From Cylindrotheca closterium (taxonomy: Eukaryota; Bacillariophyta; Bacillariophyceae; Bacillariales; Bacillariaceae), in contig CAKOGP040001136.1 of the NCBI GenBank assembly GCA_933822405.4, positions 1 through 31,543 of the forward strand: a stretch of 31,543 nt of DNA. The letters are read 5' to 3'. The position numbers and the translations under genes are program-made. Below the pieces are notes generated by a model. It was not told where the DNA came from. It was given only the letters and a program-made list of their open reading frames with translations, and did no database searches. Positions 10,384 to 19,465 of this stretch are shown here, piece after piece. Each line of letters begins with the position of its first letter. Positions within the stretch are counted from its first letter, which is position 1.

Positions 10384-10844
10384 TTGTTTTGACGCAACAC
10401 GCGGCATCATATGCTACAACTTTCCATGAGTCAAAGCGATCATTCTCGTTCTGTCTGTAGATTCACATCCACAACCCATTCGAAATCATGGAGTAGCCCG
10501 TACCCCGCCACTCGCTCTATAAGCAAGGGTATTGTGAGATATCATCGAATGAATGACTGGATGACTTGATGACTTGATGACTGGATGGTGACTGACAGTT
10601 TCACTTTCAGCAATATAATGATGCTTGCATGCGCCAACAAATGAAGCCATATCACGTCTGCCCATGTGGCTGGATGGACCTATGACAAATGAGGGATTAT
10701 TGCATTGGTGCGTTGCCACAAAGATAGAAAGCAATAATAATACTCGGGCAAGTCTAAAACACTATAGCTTAGGACTCAAACCATTCGAAAATGGAGGTTT
10801 GTCCCCGACTGCCGCTTGTTTCCTATCCACTTCCACGTAGCTAT
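10384..10844. other. Intergenic DNA with short tandem repeats
   Basis: I see no gene. At about 10551-10596 there are imperfect tandem copies of a 9-10 bp GATGACTTGAT/GATGACTGGAT unit. The rest is unremarkable. Confidence 0.4.
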
Positions 10845-11677
10845 TTCAAAAGCCATGGCATTGGCTGCCAATGATCTACTATATGCGGTTTCCAGTGCTG
10901 ATTTATTGTCCTGACATTCCAATAGCTCTTGGTACTCTTGATACTCGGCATCGCTCATCAGACTTTGGTAATCTCGGCTTGGCTGGTTGCTTGCGCATAT
11001 TGATTCCCAATGAATACCAATTCTTGGCGCCGATCTCCAACACCAACGCTATTAGTTGTGTCATCGTGTTTGGGATCATCAAAGTCAGCCAAGACGTTCC
11101 GGTCACATTCCCGTTGTCAAGGTGGCCCATCATTGACCCAGGCACGACAATTCAAAGGAAGTCCCAGCATGACTCCAATACGTTGCACTGCTGTGTGAGT
11201 TGGCAATCCATACAAAACCTTTGGAACGGAGTAAATCCTTGACAACATTCTTCGCGTCATCGGATATCGCTATCATAGCAGAATCTTCTTTGAAGGTTCG
11301 GGATCCTCCGGATCATGCGGGCGTGTGTTGCAGAAATGTCACTAGACGAGTTGGATGAAAGGGACGTCAAGCAAGCCCAGTAAACAAAGGGTCCAATACC
11401 AGCATGGGTCTTTCCATCCAAACGTTCGTGACTATATGGCTGTGACTTGGATTGATACATGTTGGATTCTCGCATTTTCCATCATCATTGTGGCTTATTG
11501 GATCAGTGCAGGTTGGGTCATTGCAATCTTCGTGATAATTGCGACTGTTAGAAAAGGAGTGACCTTTATCTTTTTGCTTCTCATCAGCATGGCTGTGATC
11601 ATGGTTGTGGCTTGTGTGGGAGAGACGCAGCATCCCTATGGTCGTCAACATCTCCCAACATGGCGACCTTTGCCCTG
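10845..11677 (-). pseudogene. Broken C-terminal copy of the CobW GTPase gene
   Basis: The minus strand is nucleotide-similar to the C-terminal half of the intact CobW gene (15576-17492). It covers the last residues (YQEYQELLEC, then a tail ending MAF), the conserved GIGPFVYWA-like region, and the His/Cys repeats (DCNDPTCTDP, SHNHDHSHADEK). Several deletions break the frame. One removes about 13 bases near 10965, another shortens the block around 11095-11120, and another removes part of the segment upstream of the His-rich region near 11620. No GTPase domain is attached: the homology ends near 11677 and unrelated coding debris follows. It is a decayed duplicate, not a gene. Confidence 0.85.
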
Positions 11678-11684
11678 ATGATCC

Positions 11685-12010
11685 TGGCACCCACGAATGC
11701 CTTTCAGGGCCTTGATTTCGATCTTTAAACCTGGGTATTCTTTTACCGTGATCAATGGTATAGCTGATGGCGGTGACTATGGGTAACCGCCAAGGCGAGT
11801 CAATGGTCCAAGGTGCTCAAAGTAAAGTTGACATGGTGGTGATGCTTGCTTGTTGATGCCGTCTTCCTTGGCAGCGTTTCCTTGGACTTCGAGGATGTCA
11901 TTACCGATGCGAATGGTGGTGTAGCTCCAGTACCGATTCATCTTCGTACAAAGCTGGTTTTGGAGCGGCGTATTAGTCTTTCCACCAAGAATCCTGGCAA
12001 GATGGTATGA
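11685..12010 (-). pseudogene. Mosaic debris: unrelated protein fragment joined to a CobW P-loop remnant
   Basis: On the minus strand the first part (12010-11955) is a remnant of the CobW N-terminus: TILPGFLG, then GKTNTPLQNQL, compared with TILSGFLGSGKTTLLQNLL in the intact gene. It has lost the P-loop spacing. It runs directly into a different fragment, RYWSYTTIRIGNDILEVQG, and then EYPGLKIEIKALKG in another frame. These resemble part of a family of predicted secreted diatom proteins with a von Willebrand D-like segment; that match is from memory and weak. A similar fragment lies at 26520-26860. The arrangement suggests that a foreign fragment was inserted between the N- and C-terminal parts of a CobW copy. 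Confidence 0.55.
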
Positions 12011-12054
12011 TCGGCGCATAATGATCGGATAAAATATTTTCAGCCCACCGCATC

Positions 12055-12377
12055 GCACGCAGGCCTCTCCCTTCTCGTAGGTACACGTACGATACCGTAC
12101 TTCTTAGCTTGGCTGTACGAAGAAGAACTCCGTTGAAATCTCTTGAATCGCAAAGGGATATGGTTTGCCGGGTAATTTCCCATAAGTAAAATGCAGCATC
12201 GTGGTCTTCCTTTGCCATGCACTCTTTTTTTCTACGACCACACTTACGCCTGAGATAACGCGACTGATGACCCGCATCCCACAAATTTCCCAAAATATTG
12301 CATTTTATTTGAGGACGCCGCATATATTCATCATTCTCCAAAAAATCGCGTTGCGTTTGAAAGACGATTGCAACACC
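12055..12377. repeat. Duplicated upstream block of BspA-like gene 1
   Basis: This block is similar to 27090-27389 upstream of BspA-like gene 2, for example the shared string TTGCCGGGTAATTTCCCATA and the stretch around the minus-strand words [13 protein letters not shown]. It is noncoding or the 5' end of a lost divergent gene, and probably contains the promoter of the gene at 12378. The in-frame sequence upstream of ATG 12378 is not conserved as protein, so I exclude it from the CDS. Confidence 0.6.
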
Positions 12378-15320
12378 ATGAACCAGTCCTCTGAGGAAAG
12401 CGTAACCAATAGTAGCAGTATTAGTAATATTAATAATACTGCTACTACAAATGAGGAAAGCACCGGTACAAAGAGGAATAATGAACCTCGTAGAACCAAG
12501 AGAAGCAAAGAAGAACACGAGGCTAAGGAAAAGGCTCGTACTGAGCGAGCCAATCTTGTTCGAGATATCCTGAATCGACCAAACGAACCCATCACTGGAC
12601 CTATGCCAGATGCGCATGCGGACTCTCGTGGAACTGAATTTGGTGACCAAGATCCAAAAAGCAAGAATAAGGAGGCAAATAGTATCCAAAGTACCAATGC
12701 ACTTGTGCCTGGCGCCCACGAGTCCAATAATCATGAAAAGAAGAGGAGAAAAGGAACATTCAGTAGGAGGCCTTTGCCAGTTACGGAGGAGAGACGAGAA
12801 GAGAGACGAGCAAGAATTGAAGCTGAAAAGGGAGATCAACTCCATGATCATGGTAGTACGAATATGGATGGACTCGTGACGGCTTATGCTGTGGAACGAA
12901 CAACTGACGCCAACGAGGTCAACTCTGACGAGGAAGACGAAGAAGACAAGGAAGACGCAGGTGGTGCAATCAACTGGGATCGATTGTTACAGAAGAAGAG
13001 CGCTCGAATCTTCTGCTGCCTACTTTTTATTTGTGTTGTTTCAATTGCCGCTGTTGGAGCATGGCTTGGGACTCGGAACAATTCATCATCATCATCATCG
13101 GTCGACTTTCTTATCCCGCCCTCGGCAGAAGATTGTGCATCCATCGCCGACGGAGCTGCTATACAAGGCCAAGAAGCCATGATGGTGCAGAGATACAAGC
13201 TTGAGCTCGATGCGACTCCATTTCTTTCAATGAGTCTTAGCTTTTCAGCCGACATTATTGAGGAGAAGTTGATAGAGTTGCTGACCCCTCAACTAACTGG
13301 ATGCAATCGAGTCGTCCGGCACATGCGAAGTCTTCGTTATCTAGAAGGTTCCTTTATGTACGCCATTAGGAATGTGGCAATTGATGCTTATGGAGTCGAA
13401 GAAGAGCAATGTTTGAATGATTTCAATCTACGGTGTCATCGAATCAATGTGGCGCTTGATGTTTTGGTGAAGGATGAGTCAGTGAATGCCGTTGATGTGA
13501 TTGGAGAACTCAGTACCTTTTTCGGAGATGGGGTTCTTGTTGAAAAACTTGAATTAAGTGGGCTCTATGAAAAAGTTACTGTCACGAGTTTGGGATACAT
13601 TGATTCAGCGACACCTCCGAACAGAATAGAAGACGAGTCACCTGGGCCTACTACTTTGCAACTGACACTTCCAACCATGACCCCGCAGCCTACTCCTGGA
13701 CCAACACCAGTCCCAACTCCTGGACCAACAATTTTCCCAACTCCTGGACCAACACCAAACCCAACTCCTGCACCGACTCCTTCACCAACCCCTCGACCCA
13801 CAACTCCACCTACACCCGGGCCTACTTTGCCCCCAACACCAGTCCCAACTCCCGGACCAACACCAAACCCAACTCCTGCACCGACTCCTTCACCAACCCC
13901 TCGACCCACTGCAGCACCTACACCCGGGCCAACTTTGCCACCAACACCTACATCAACAGTGACTTGTTTTCAATCCAATAACGAGCTTTTTGATGCAGTT
14001 GGGAACTGGTTTCAGTCTTCTCAGTCAAAGGTATCAGTCGAGAACACACATGGCCCTATTGGAGACTGGTGTTTTGGTCCAGGTGTGACCAGCATGGCGG
14101 GACTCTTTTACACGCATTCTACTTTCAATGAGGACATTTCATCCTGGGATGTTTCTTCCGTGACATATATGGGTTTGATGTTCTCGCAAGCAACATCCTT
14201 CAATCAAGACTTGTCATCCTGGGATGTTTCTTCTGTGAAAGATATGCGTCAAATGTTCTATCAAGCAACATCCTTCAATCAAGACTTGTCATCCTGGGAT
14301 GTTTCTTCCGTGACAGATATGCGTTGGATGTTCTATCAAGCAACATCCTTCAATCAAGACTTGTCATCCTGGGATGTTTCTTCTGTGAAAGATATGCGTC
14401 AAATGTTCAATGAAGCAACATCCTTCAATCAAGACTTGTCATCCTGGGATGTTTCTTCTGTGAAAGATATGCGTCAAATGTTCAATGAAGCAACATCCTT
14501 CAATCAAGACTTGTCATCCTGGGATGTTTCTTCTGTGACAGATATGGGTGAAATGTTCTATCGCGCAACATCCTTCAATCAAGACTTGTCATCCTGGGAC
14601 GTTTCTTCTGTGACAAATATGTATGCCATGTTCCGTTTTGCAGGATCCTTCAATCAAGACTTGTCATCCTGGGATGTTTCTTCCGTGACAAGAATTGATG
14701 GCATGTTCATTTCCGCAACATCCTTCAATCAAGACTTGTCATCCTGGGATGTTTCTTCCGTGACAGTTATGAGTTATATGTTCTATCAAGCAACATCCTT
14801 CAATCAAGACTTGTCATCCTGGAATGTTTCTTCCGTGACAGATATGGGTTATATGTTCTATCAAGCAACATCCTTCAATCAAGACTTGTCATCCTGGGAT
14901 GTTTCTTCTGTGAAATTTATGGGTTGGATGTTCAGAGAAGCAACATCCTTCAATAAAGACTTGTCATCCTGGGATGTTTCTTCCGTGACAGTTATGAGTT
15001 ATATGTTCTATCAAGCAACATCCTTCAATCAAGACTTGTCATCCTGGGATGTTTCTTCTGTGACAGATATGGGTGAAATGTTCTATCAAGCAACATCCTT
15101 CAATCAAGACTTGTCATCCTGGGATGTTTCTTCTGTGAAATTTATGGGTTGGATGTTCAGAGAAGCAACAGCCTTCGATCGGAATCTTTGTGCGTGGGGT
15201 CCGCGCCTGCCGGCCAATGCTGGTCAAGGAATGTTCCGTGGCGCCACCAGCTGCCAATCACAGTCCGATCCAAATCTCGCTTCGAATGTACCAGGTCCAT
15301 TCTGTTACCTTTGCACTTAG
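12378..15320 (+). CDS. BspA-like (DUF285) repeat transmembrane protein 1, 980 residues
   Basis: The start at 12378 (MNQSSEESV) is chosen because the paralogue at 27390 begins identically. Domain order: a hydrophilic, highly charged N-terminus (residues 1-208) with no signal peptide; one membrane segment at about 209-231 ([18 protein letters not shown]); a conserved ectodomain (about 240-425) with [20 protein letters not shown] and Cys residues likely to form disulfides; a Pro/Thr stalk of TPxPTPGPTP type (about 436-527); and 14 exact 25-residue repeats (585-934) of the type [17 protein letters not shown]. The last part is a Cys-containing cap ending PGPFCYLCT. The topology suggests a type II surface protein. 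DUF285 repeats are leucine-rich-repeat relatives found in surface proteins of bacteria, protists and diatoms. A role in adhesion or recognition is inference. The repeats are nearly identical in DNA, so copy number is probably variable. Confidence 0.9.
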   Translation: MNQSSEESVTNSSSISNINNTATTNEESTGTKRNNEPRRTKRSKEEHEAKEKARTERANLVRDILNRPNEPITGPMPDAHADSRGTEFGDQDPKSKNKEANSIQSTNALVPGAHESNNHEKKRRKGTFSRRPLPVTEERREERRARIEAEKGDQLHDHGSTNMDGLVTAYAVERTTDANEVNSDEEDEEDKEDAGGAINWDRLLQKKSARIFCCLLFICVVSIAAVGAWLGTRNNSSSSSSVDFLIPPSAEDCASIADGAAIQGQEAMMVQRYKLELDATPFLSMSLSFSADIIEEKLIELLTPQLTGCNRVVRHMRSLRYLEGSFMYAIRNVAIDAYGVEEEQCLNDFNLRCHRINVALDVLVKDESVNAVDVIGELSTFFGDGVLVEKLELSGLYEKVTVTSLGYIDSATPPNRIEDESPGPTTLQLTLPTMTPQPTPGPTPVPTPGPTIFPTPGPTPNPTPAPTPSPTPRPTTPPTPGPTLPPTPVPTPGPTPNPTPAPTPSPTPRPTAAPTPGPTLPPTPTSTVTCFQSNNELFDAVGNWFQSSQSKVSVENTHGPIGDWCFGPGVTSMAGLFYTHSTFNEDISSWDVSSVTYMGLMFSQATSFNQDLSSWDVSSVKDMRQMFYQATSFNQDLSSWDVSSVTDMRWMFYQATSFNQDLSSWDVSSVKDMRQMFNEATSFNQDLSSWDVSSVKDMRQMFNEATSFNQDLSSWDVSSVTDMGEMFYRATSFNQDLSSWDVSSVTNMYAMFRFAGSFNQDLSSWDVSSVTRIDGMFISATSFNQDLSSWDVSSVTVMSYMFYQATSFNQDLSSWNVSSVTDMGYMFYQATSFNQDLSSWDVSSVKFMGWMFREATSFNKDLSSWDVSSVTVMSYMFYQATSFNQDLSSWDVSSVTDMGEMFYQATSFNQDLSSWDVSSVKFMGWMFREATAFDRNLCAWGPRLPANAGQGMFRGATSCQSQSDPNLASNVPGPFCYLCT
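13741..13956 (+). repeat. 108-bp tandem duplication encoding the Pro/Thr stalk
   Basis: Two 108-bp units (13741-13848 and 13849-13956) encode 36 residues each of the [20 protein letters not shown] type. The paralogue at 27390 has only a short stalk at the equivalent place, so this copy has lengthened by in-frame tandem duplication. Confidence 0.85.
14130..15179 (+). repeat. 14 tandem 75-bp DUF285 units
   Basis: Exactly 14 in-frame units of 75 bp. Most share the strings TCCTTCAATCAAGACTTGTC and ATCCTGGGATGTTTCTTC without synonymous change. Variation is concentrated at a few codons: after V (T or K), and around the two M positions (for example [27 protein letters not shown]). Some variant units recur at distant positions, which points to unequal crossing-over or gene conversion. 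Confidence 0.9.
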
Positions 15321-15575
15321 GAATACCCATACTGTATAATGATAATACAGAAAAAAATTGTACATGGTTTATAAGGCCTGCAAAGACATAGAGTATTTTA
15401 GTGTACCGGTAGGCAACAAGTCTCAGCGACCTACAATCCAAATTTGAAATTGATATTATAGAAGCACCAACAATACTCTATAGACAATGCAGTCTTCAAC
15501 ACTCTAGCTAAGAAATCTCTTCCAGATTGCCACTTTCTGTTACCTTTATACTACTTCATGATACGGCAGGTAGGT
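15321..15575. other. Short spacer between convergent genes
   Basis: The 255 bp between the stops of BspA-like gene 1 and the CobW gene hold no reading frame of interest. AT-rich sequence here probably contains the 3' ends of both transcripts. Confidence 0.4.
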
Positions 15576-17492
15576 TTAAAAGGCCATGACCTTGGCTTCC
15601 AAAGTACTAGTATATGCGGTTTGCAATGCGGATTCATTATCCTCACATTCCAATAGCTCTTGGTACTCTTGATACTCGTCATCGCTCAGCAGACATTGAT
15701 TCAGCGCTTTGGTAATCTCGACTTGGCTCGTTGCTTGCGCATATTCATTCCCAATGAATACCAATTCTTGGCGCCGATCTCCAACACCAACGCTATTAGT
15801 TGTGTCATCGTGTTTGGGATCATCAAAGTCAGCCAAGACGTACTCCTCCACACCTTCCGGCCACATTTCCCGGGGCAAGGTGGCCCACCATTGGCCCAGG
15901 CATGACAGTTCAAAGGAAGTTCCGGCATGACTCCAAAAGGTTGCACTGCAGTGTGAGTTGGCGATCCATACAAACCCTTTGGACCGGAGACAATCCTTGA
16001 GAACCTTCTTGGCGCCATTTGACATAACAATTTCGGCAGAATCTTCTTCCTTGGAATAAGGTTCGGGGATTCCCCGCATCACGGGCATGTGTTGTAGAAA
16101 TGCGACCAGACGAGCTGGATGAAAGGGACGTCGGGCCCGGTACACAAAGGATCCAATACCAGCATGTGTCTCTCCAGCCGCATGGTCGTGACTATGGCTG
16201 TGACTTGGATCGGTGCACCCTGGATCGTTGCATTCCCCATGATCATTGTGGCCATGACTGTGAGTATGACTTGGATCGGTGCAGGTTGGGTCATTGCAAT
16301 CATCGTGATCCTTGTGACTGTGAGAATGACTAGAATCGGTGCAGGTGGGATCGGCGCAATCTTGATCGTGGGATTGGCCTTTGTCTGTTTGCTTCTCGCT
16401 GGCATGACTGTGATCATGACTATGGGAGTTGGACTGTTCGTCCTGTAGTTGATCACTTAAGTCAATGGTGGTTGCTTGTGCAGCATAGACGGCATCCCTA
16501 TGGTCGTCCACATCTCCCGACATGGCGGCACCTTGTCCTTTGGCAAAGCCCAATACTTGCTTTACAGGCAACTTGCCAAAGGATGTCTGCAAAACAGTCG
16601 CCTGTGGATTCAGCGTCGAGACAACTTGTTGGAGTTCCACTCGTTTGTCGTCAGTCACTAAATCACATTTGTTCAATACAATGAGATCGGCAGTTTCGGT
16701 TTGACTGACGAGCAAATCGGCAACTCCACTACCTTCGTCTTGATTTCCCTGTCCAGTGATGGCTTGCAACAGCTGAGGTGGTAATTCTTTCATCCAATCT
16801 TCCATTTCAGGTTGGTTTTCATCATCCGTTTCATCCGCAGGCCCTTTATCATCATAATAGAGTTCTGGGGTTTCCTTGCGAGATGCAATCGCCGTCGATT
16901 CAAATCGCGATTCAAAGGCAGAGGCATCTATCAAAGTCACCAACGTATCTAGCTGTACACGTTCCATCAGCGTCATTTGCATGTAAGCGGCTTCTTGAAA
17001 TTTGGCCCGAACTTGTTTGGGATCCGCCACACCGGAGAGTTCCACGACAATGTGCTGAAATTGATGTTCTTTCTGTCGCATATCGGACAGGGTTACTAGA
17101 TTCCCAATAGTGCTCAGTAATTCGTCACTTTGAGAACAACAGGCGCATCCGTTCTGCAATTCCAAAATGGCATCGCTTGTGGAATCTCCGCCGCCAGCCG
17201 CAGTATTCTGATGATTCACCAATTTGGAGTCAATGTTGACTGACGCTACATCATTCACGACGACGGCAACCTTGAAACCTTCCTTATTTTTGAGCAAGTT
17301 TTGTAGCAGCGTGGTCTTTCCGCTTCCCAAAAATCCCGACAAGATGGTAATCGGAATTGGTTTTGGCTGTGACGAAACCTGAGACGAGGATGATGATTGT
17401 AGATTTGCAATGGCAGAAAATGCCAGTGTGGTCGTCGTAGAAACCAGCCATACTAGCCATAAGACGAATGTTCTTGAATGATTGTGAATCAT
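15576..17492 (-). CDS. CobW/ZNG1-type GTPase metallochaperone, probably plastid targeted (638 residues)
   Basis: This is an intact single-exon gene of the COG0523/CobW family, GTPases that deliver zinc or other metals to client proteins. Walker A is GFLGSGKTT (53-61), the family metal-binding CxCC is GCACC (Cys 116, 118, 119), VVELSGVADP covers switch II, and the G4 motif NKCD is at about 273. A long insert (about 354-450) has three units of the kind DCNDPTCTDPSHTHSH plus further His runs, a likely zinc-loading region. The CobW C-terminal domain follows (GIGSFVYRARRPFHPARL, then FVWIANSH and FELSCLGQWWA). The N-terminus is hydrophobic, then TTLAFSAI, matching the ASAFAP-like site (Phe at +1) of diatom bipartite plastid presequences; import is inference. 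Length exceeds typical CobW proteins (about 320-400) because of the presequence and His/Cys insert. Broken copies lie at 10845-12010 and 26909-27005. Confidence 0.92.
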   Translation of the reverse strand: MIHNHSRTFVLWLVWLVSTTTTLAFSAIANLQSSSSSQVSSQPKPIPITILSGFLGSGKTTLLQNLLKNKEGFKVAVVVNDVASVNIDSKLVNHQNTAAGGGDSTSDAILELQNGCACCSQSDELLSTIGNLVTLSDMRQKEHQFQHIVVELSGVADPKQVRAKFQEAAYMQMTLMERVQLDTLVTLIDASAFESRFESTAIASRKETPELYYDDKGPADETDDENQPEMEDWMKELPPQLLQAITGQGNQDEGSGVADLLVSQTETADLIVLNKCDLVTDDKRVELQQVVSTLNPQATVLQTSFGKLPVKQVLGFAKGQGAAMSGDVDDHRDAVYAAQATTIDLSDQLQDEQSNSHSHDHSHASEKQTDKGQSHDQDCADPTCTDSSHSHSHKDHDDCNDPTCTDPSHTHSHGHNDHGECNDPGCTDPSHSHSHDHAAGETHAGIGSFVYRARRPFHPARLVAFLQHMPVMRGIPEPYSKEEDSAEIVMSNGAKKVLKDCLRSKGFVWIANSHCSATFWSHAGTSFELSCLGQWWATLPREMWPEGVEEYVLADFDDPKHDDTTNSVGVGDRRQELVFIGNEYAQATSQVEITKALNQCLLSDDEYQEYQELLECEDNESALQTAYTSTLEAKVMAF

Positions 17493-17838
17493 ATGATTGG
17501 CAATGTGAAGTAGTAGAACGGTATGGTTCTAGTTCTGATATATGTATGCTGTGGATGCGATGAGAAGTGCGATGCGATGATGCTATTGTATATTATTTTT
17601 GGTGATGTGGATTTTTTTTTTGGATTCATCATTCGATGGATCTGACTGATGTGACTGTAAATATCTTTTCGTGGGACGGACAGGCAGGCATTGGAACCCG
17701 CTCAATTATTATATTATAAAACCGGGCAATAAATAATATAAAATATAGTATAATAACGTATCACCATTATCACCATCATCACCATCATCGTCATCCCCTC
17801 CGATTGTCCCAGAATAATACATAATATCGTCGCTAACC
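17493..17838. promoter_or_regulatory. Shared divergent promoter region, CobW gene and Cys-rich gene 1
   Basis: The 346 bp separate divergent start codons (17492 minus, 17839 plus). It holds AT-rich TATA-like strings (TATTATATTATAAAACC near 17708, AATATAAAATATAG near 17737) and a (CAC/CAT)-type microsatellite at about 17759-17793. Shared regulation of the metallochaperone and the Cys-rich protein is possible but not shown. Confidence 0.4.
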
Positions 17839-18864
17839 ATGTCCCGTAATCTCATGGTCTCTTCGTTATGCTTCTTCCAACTCCTCTTTGCTGGTGGATA
17901 TGCCCAAGGAATTATTGGTACACTGCCATCAGGAATCTTTGGAGAGATGGGCGAATGTCTCAATGCGGCTTCCGATGTGTCGACAGCCTTGGATTGTATC
18001 ACACACTTTACCCAATGCTTTGATGGCGCTGCCATTATCGGAATCTTTTCTTGTTTGCAAAGTGGTGGTGCCAATAATAACAACAATGGCGATAATATTA
18101 CACAACAAATGGAACATAAGTGTCATCGTGTCTGTCACCATATGCTGTCCTGTGTGGAAGAAGAAATTCAAGCCATTCTAAACAGTCTGCCAACTTGCCT
18201 CAATTCCACGGTCGGTAATATCGGACAGTGCTTTGTCGACAATGGTGCAACTTGCAATTCTACATGAACCGCTGATGATATTCCAGAGACCAGTCCCTAT
18301 ACTAATGTTAGTATGGTCGATGGTTCTTCCCTCACGACTTTGCGCGAGTGCACAACATTTCAAACAAATGTCATGAATCCGACCTGTAGTATCATTGACT
18401 GCTGCGAGCCTTGTGTCGATGAACTAGAGGCTGTCATGAATTGCATTGCTCAAGATGCCTTGGACATCACCCAACAGGAGTCAAATAGCGATTGTGTTCT
18501 GACGTGCACTGCAACCAGTCGTCGTCATAGGCGTCAATTGGAACCAGAACGAAAGATGGCTGGCCATGATGGAAACACGGCTAATAACTTATTCGACCAA
18601 ATGCTTTCGCCAGAAACCATATTGGCAGAGTGTGGTCTCCTTTTCGAGACAGCAGATGGATTGAACGGATTGAGAGCAGGAATCGAGGAGCTTTCAACAC
18701 GTATTGTGGAAGGAGCATTCTTCAAATGCCTCTTTGAAAGTCTCATTACCTTGGCGGATCAAGGAGCCAGAGAAAGCAGCAACGCAAATGCTCCCTCTCC
18801 CACAGCAGCGCCTGAAACAGCGGTTGGTTCTGGGCATTTTTCTAGTCCATCAACGCTGATATAG
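17839..18864 (+). CDS. Cys-rich secreted protein 1, interrupted by one in-frame TGA
   Basis: The frame from ATG 17839 stays open for 142 codons, meets TGA at 18265, then continues open in the same frame to TAG at 18864, 341 residues if the TGA is counted as an amino acid. The paralogue at 19466 is 342 residues and aligns throughout. Matching pieces include the signal peptide (SLCFFQLLFAGGYA), SLPTCLNST, CNST[TGA] against CNSTC, MNPTCSIIDCCEPCVDE against MDPTCEVVDCCQPCIDE, MNCIAQDAL and AECGLLFETA. The TGA falls exactly on a conserved Cys. Since no other lesion is present, it is either a very recent nonsense mutation, an assembly error, or a selenocysteine codon (TGT to TGA). Unlike the paralogue it lacks a hydrophobic C-terminal tail. 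The function is unknown; spaced Cys pairs and N-glycosylation-type NST/NIT sites suggest an extracellular, disulfide-bonded protein. Confidence 0.75.
18265..18267 (+). other. In-frame TGA at a conserved Cys position (residue 143)
   Basis: The codon context is AAT TCT ACA TGA ACC GCT. The paralogue has AAC TCT ACC TGT TCC at 19865-19879 (Cys 137). One base distinguishes TGA from TGT or TGC. TGA replacing Cys is the usual signature of a selenocysteine codon, and diatoms are known to have selenoproteins. I see no convincing SECIS element by eye in the 3' region. Confidence 0.45.
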
Positions 18865-19465
18865 TCTCGATTGTCATGATGATGGTTGGAAGTATTTTAA
18901 TTTAAGTTCGGATTCCAATGTGATATCGTTTCAAATCAATTGTAGACCTAGATAGATAAGTATAGTATTAAGACCTGTATTCTTGACCTATATTGGACTG
19001 GCTGGCCTCGTCGTTTTGCTTCAATAGTTCCAATGCAGGTAGTATGTATTCAAAGAAAGCTTTTTGACAATAACGGATTATGATAAATATTAGGGGTGCC
19101 AGTGGCTCTGACTGCGCCTTGCAAACTTGAACCGTATCTTCTCTGCATGTAGTGAAATATTGTCACTCCTCGCCGATCTGTGCAGTTTTGGAGGATTGGC
19201 TAGTGAGCGCCAACTGGGATTCCATGGCGTTTTCCTGCAAAATTTCATTCAATCATCAGTGTTTTCATTTAGAGAAACGCCATGGTTCAATTTTTGTAAT
19301 AATGGCTATGCACAATTTACGCTCAAATGAATGCAAGATTATATTATGCCAGTGCACGAGGTTTATTTTGCAGACAAATAAGATATATGGAGATCCTTCA
19401 TAAAATCAAAATCTGGATCTTTGTCACAACTCGAGGCACACGACATAAATAAGAAAGCTTTGAAA
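18865..19465. other. Intergenic DNA; possible 3' UTR and an 11-bp inverted repeat
   Basis: I see no gene. Just after the stop, ATGATGATGG precedes a short stem TTGGAA...TTCCAA (about 18886-18925). Its geometry is too weak to call a SECIS. Further on, CCATGGCGTTT (19222-19232) and AAACGCCATGG (19275-19285) form a perfect 11-bp inverted repeat with a 42-base spacer. The last part is the promoter region of the gene at 19466. Confidence 0.4.

Noticed and set aside
12201..12377. N-terminal extension of BspA-like protein 1 from an upstream ATG
   Set aside because: The extension is not conserved in gene 2, whose similarity starts exactly at MNQSSEES.
11973..12851. A 292-codon minus-strand ORF
   Set aside because: It is antisense to the N-terminal half of BspA-like gene 1 and its upstream block, and is not conserved as protein in the second copy apart from short words.
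13565..13909. Antisense Gly/Val-rich ORF (GVGxGVG repeats) on the minus strand
   Set aside because: It is the mirror of the Pro/Thr stalk repeats of BspA-like gene 1; repeat codons make the antisense frame open by necessity.
16079..16456. ORFs on both strands overlapping the His/Cys repeat of the CobW gene
   Set aside because: These are alternative frames of a low-complexity repeat. The CobW frame is supported by domains on both sides.
18875..18930. SECIS element for the TGA-containing gene
   Set aside because: ATGATGATGG followed by a TTGGAA/TTCCAA stem and TGAT has some SECIS-like parts, but the helix is only 6-7 bp and the apical loop about 21 bases, outside the usual form. A covariance-model search is needed before any claim.
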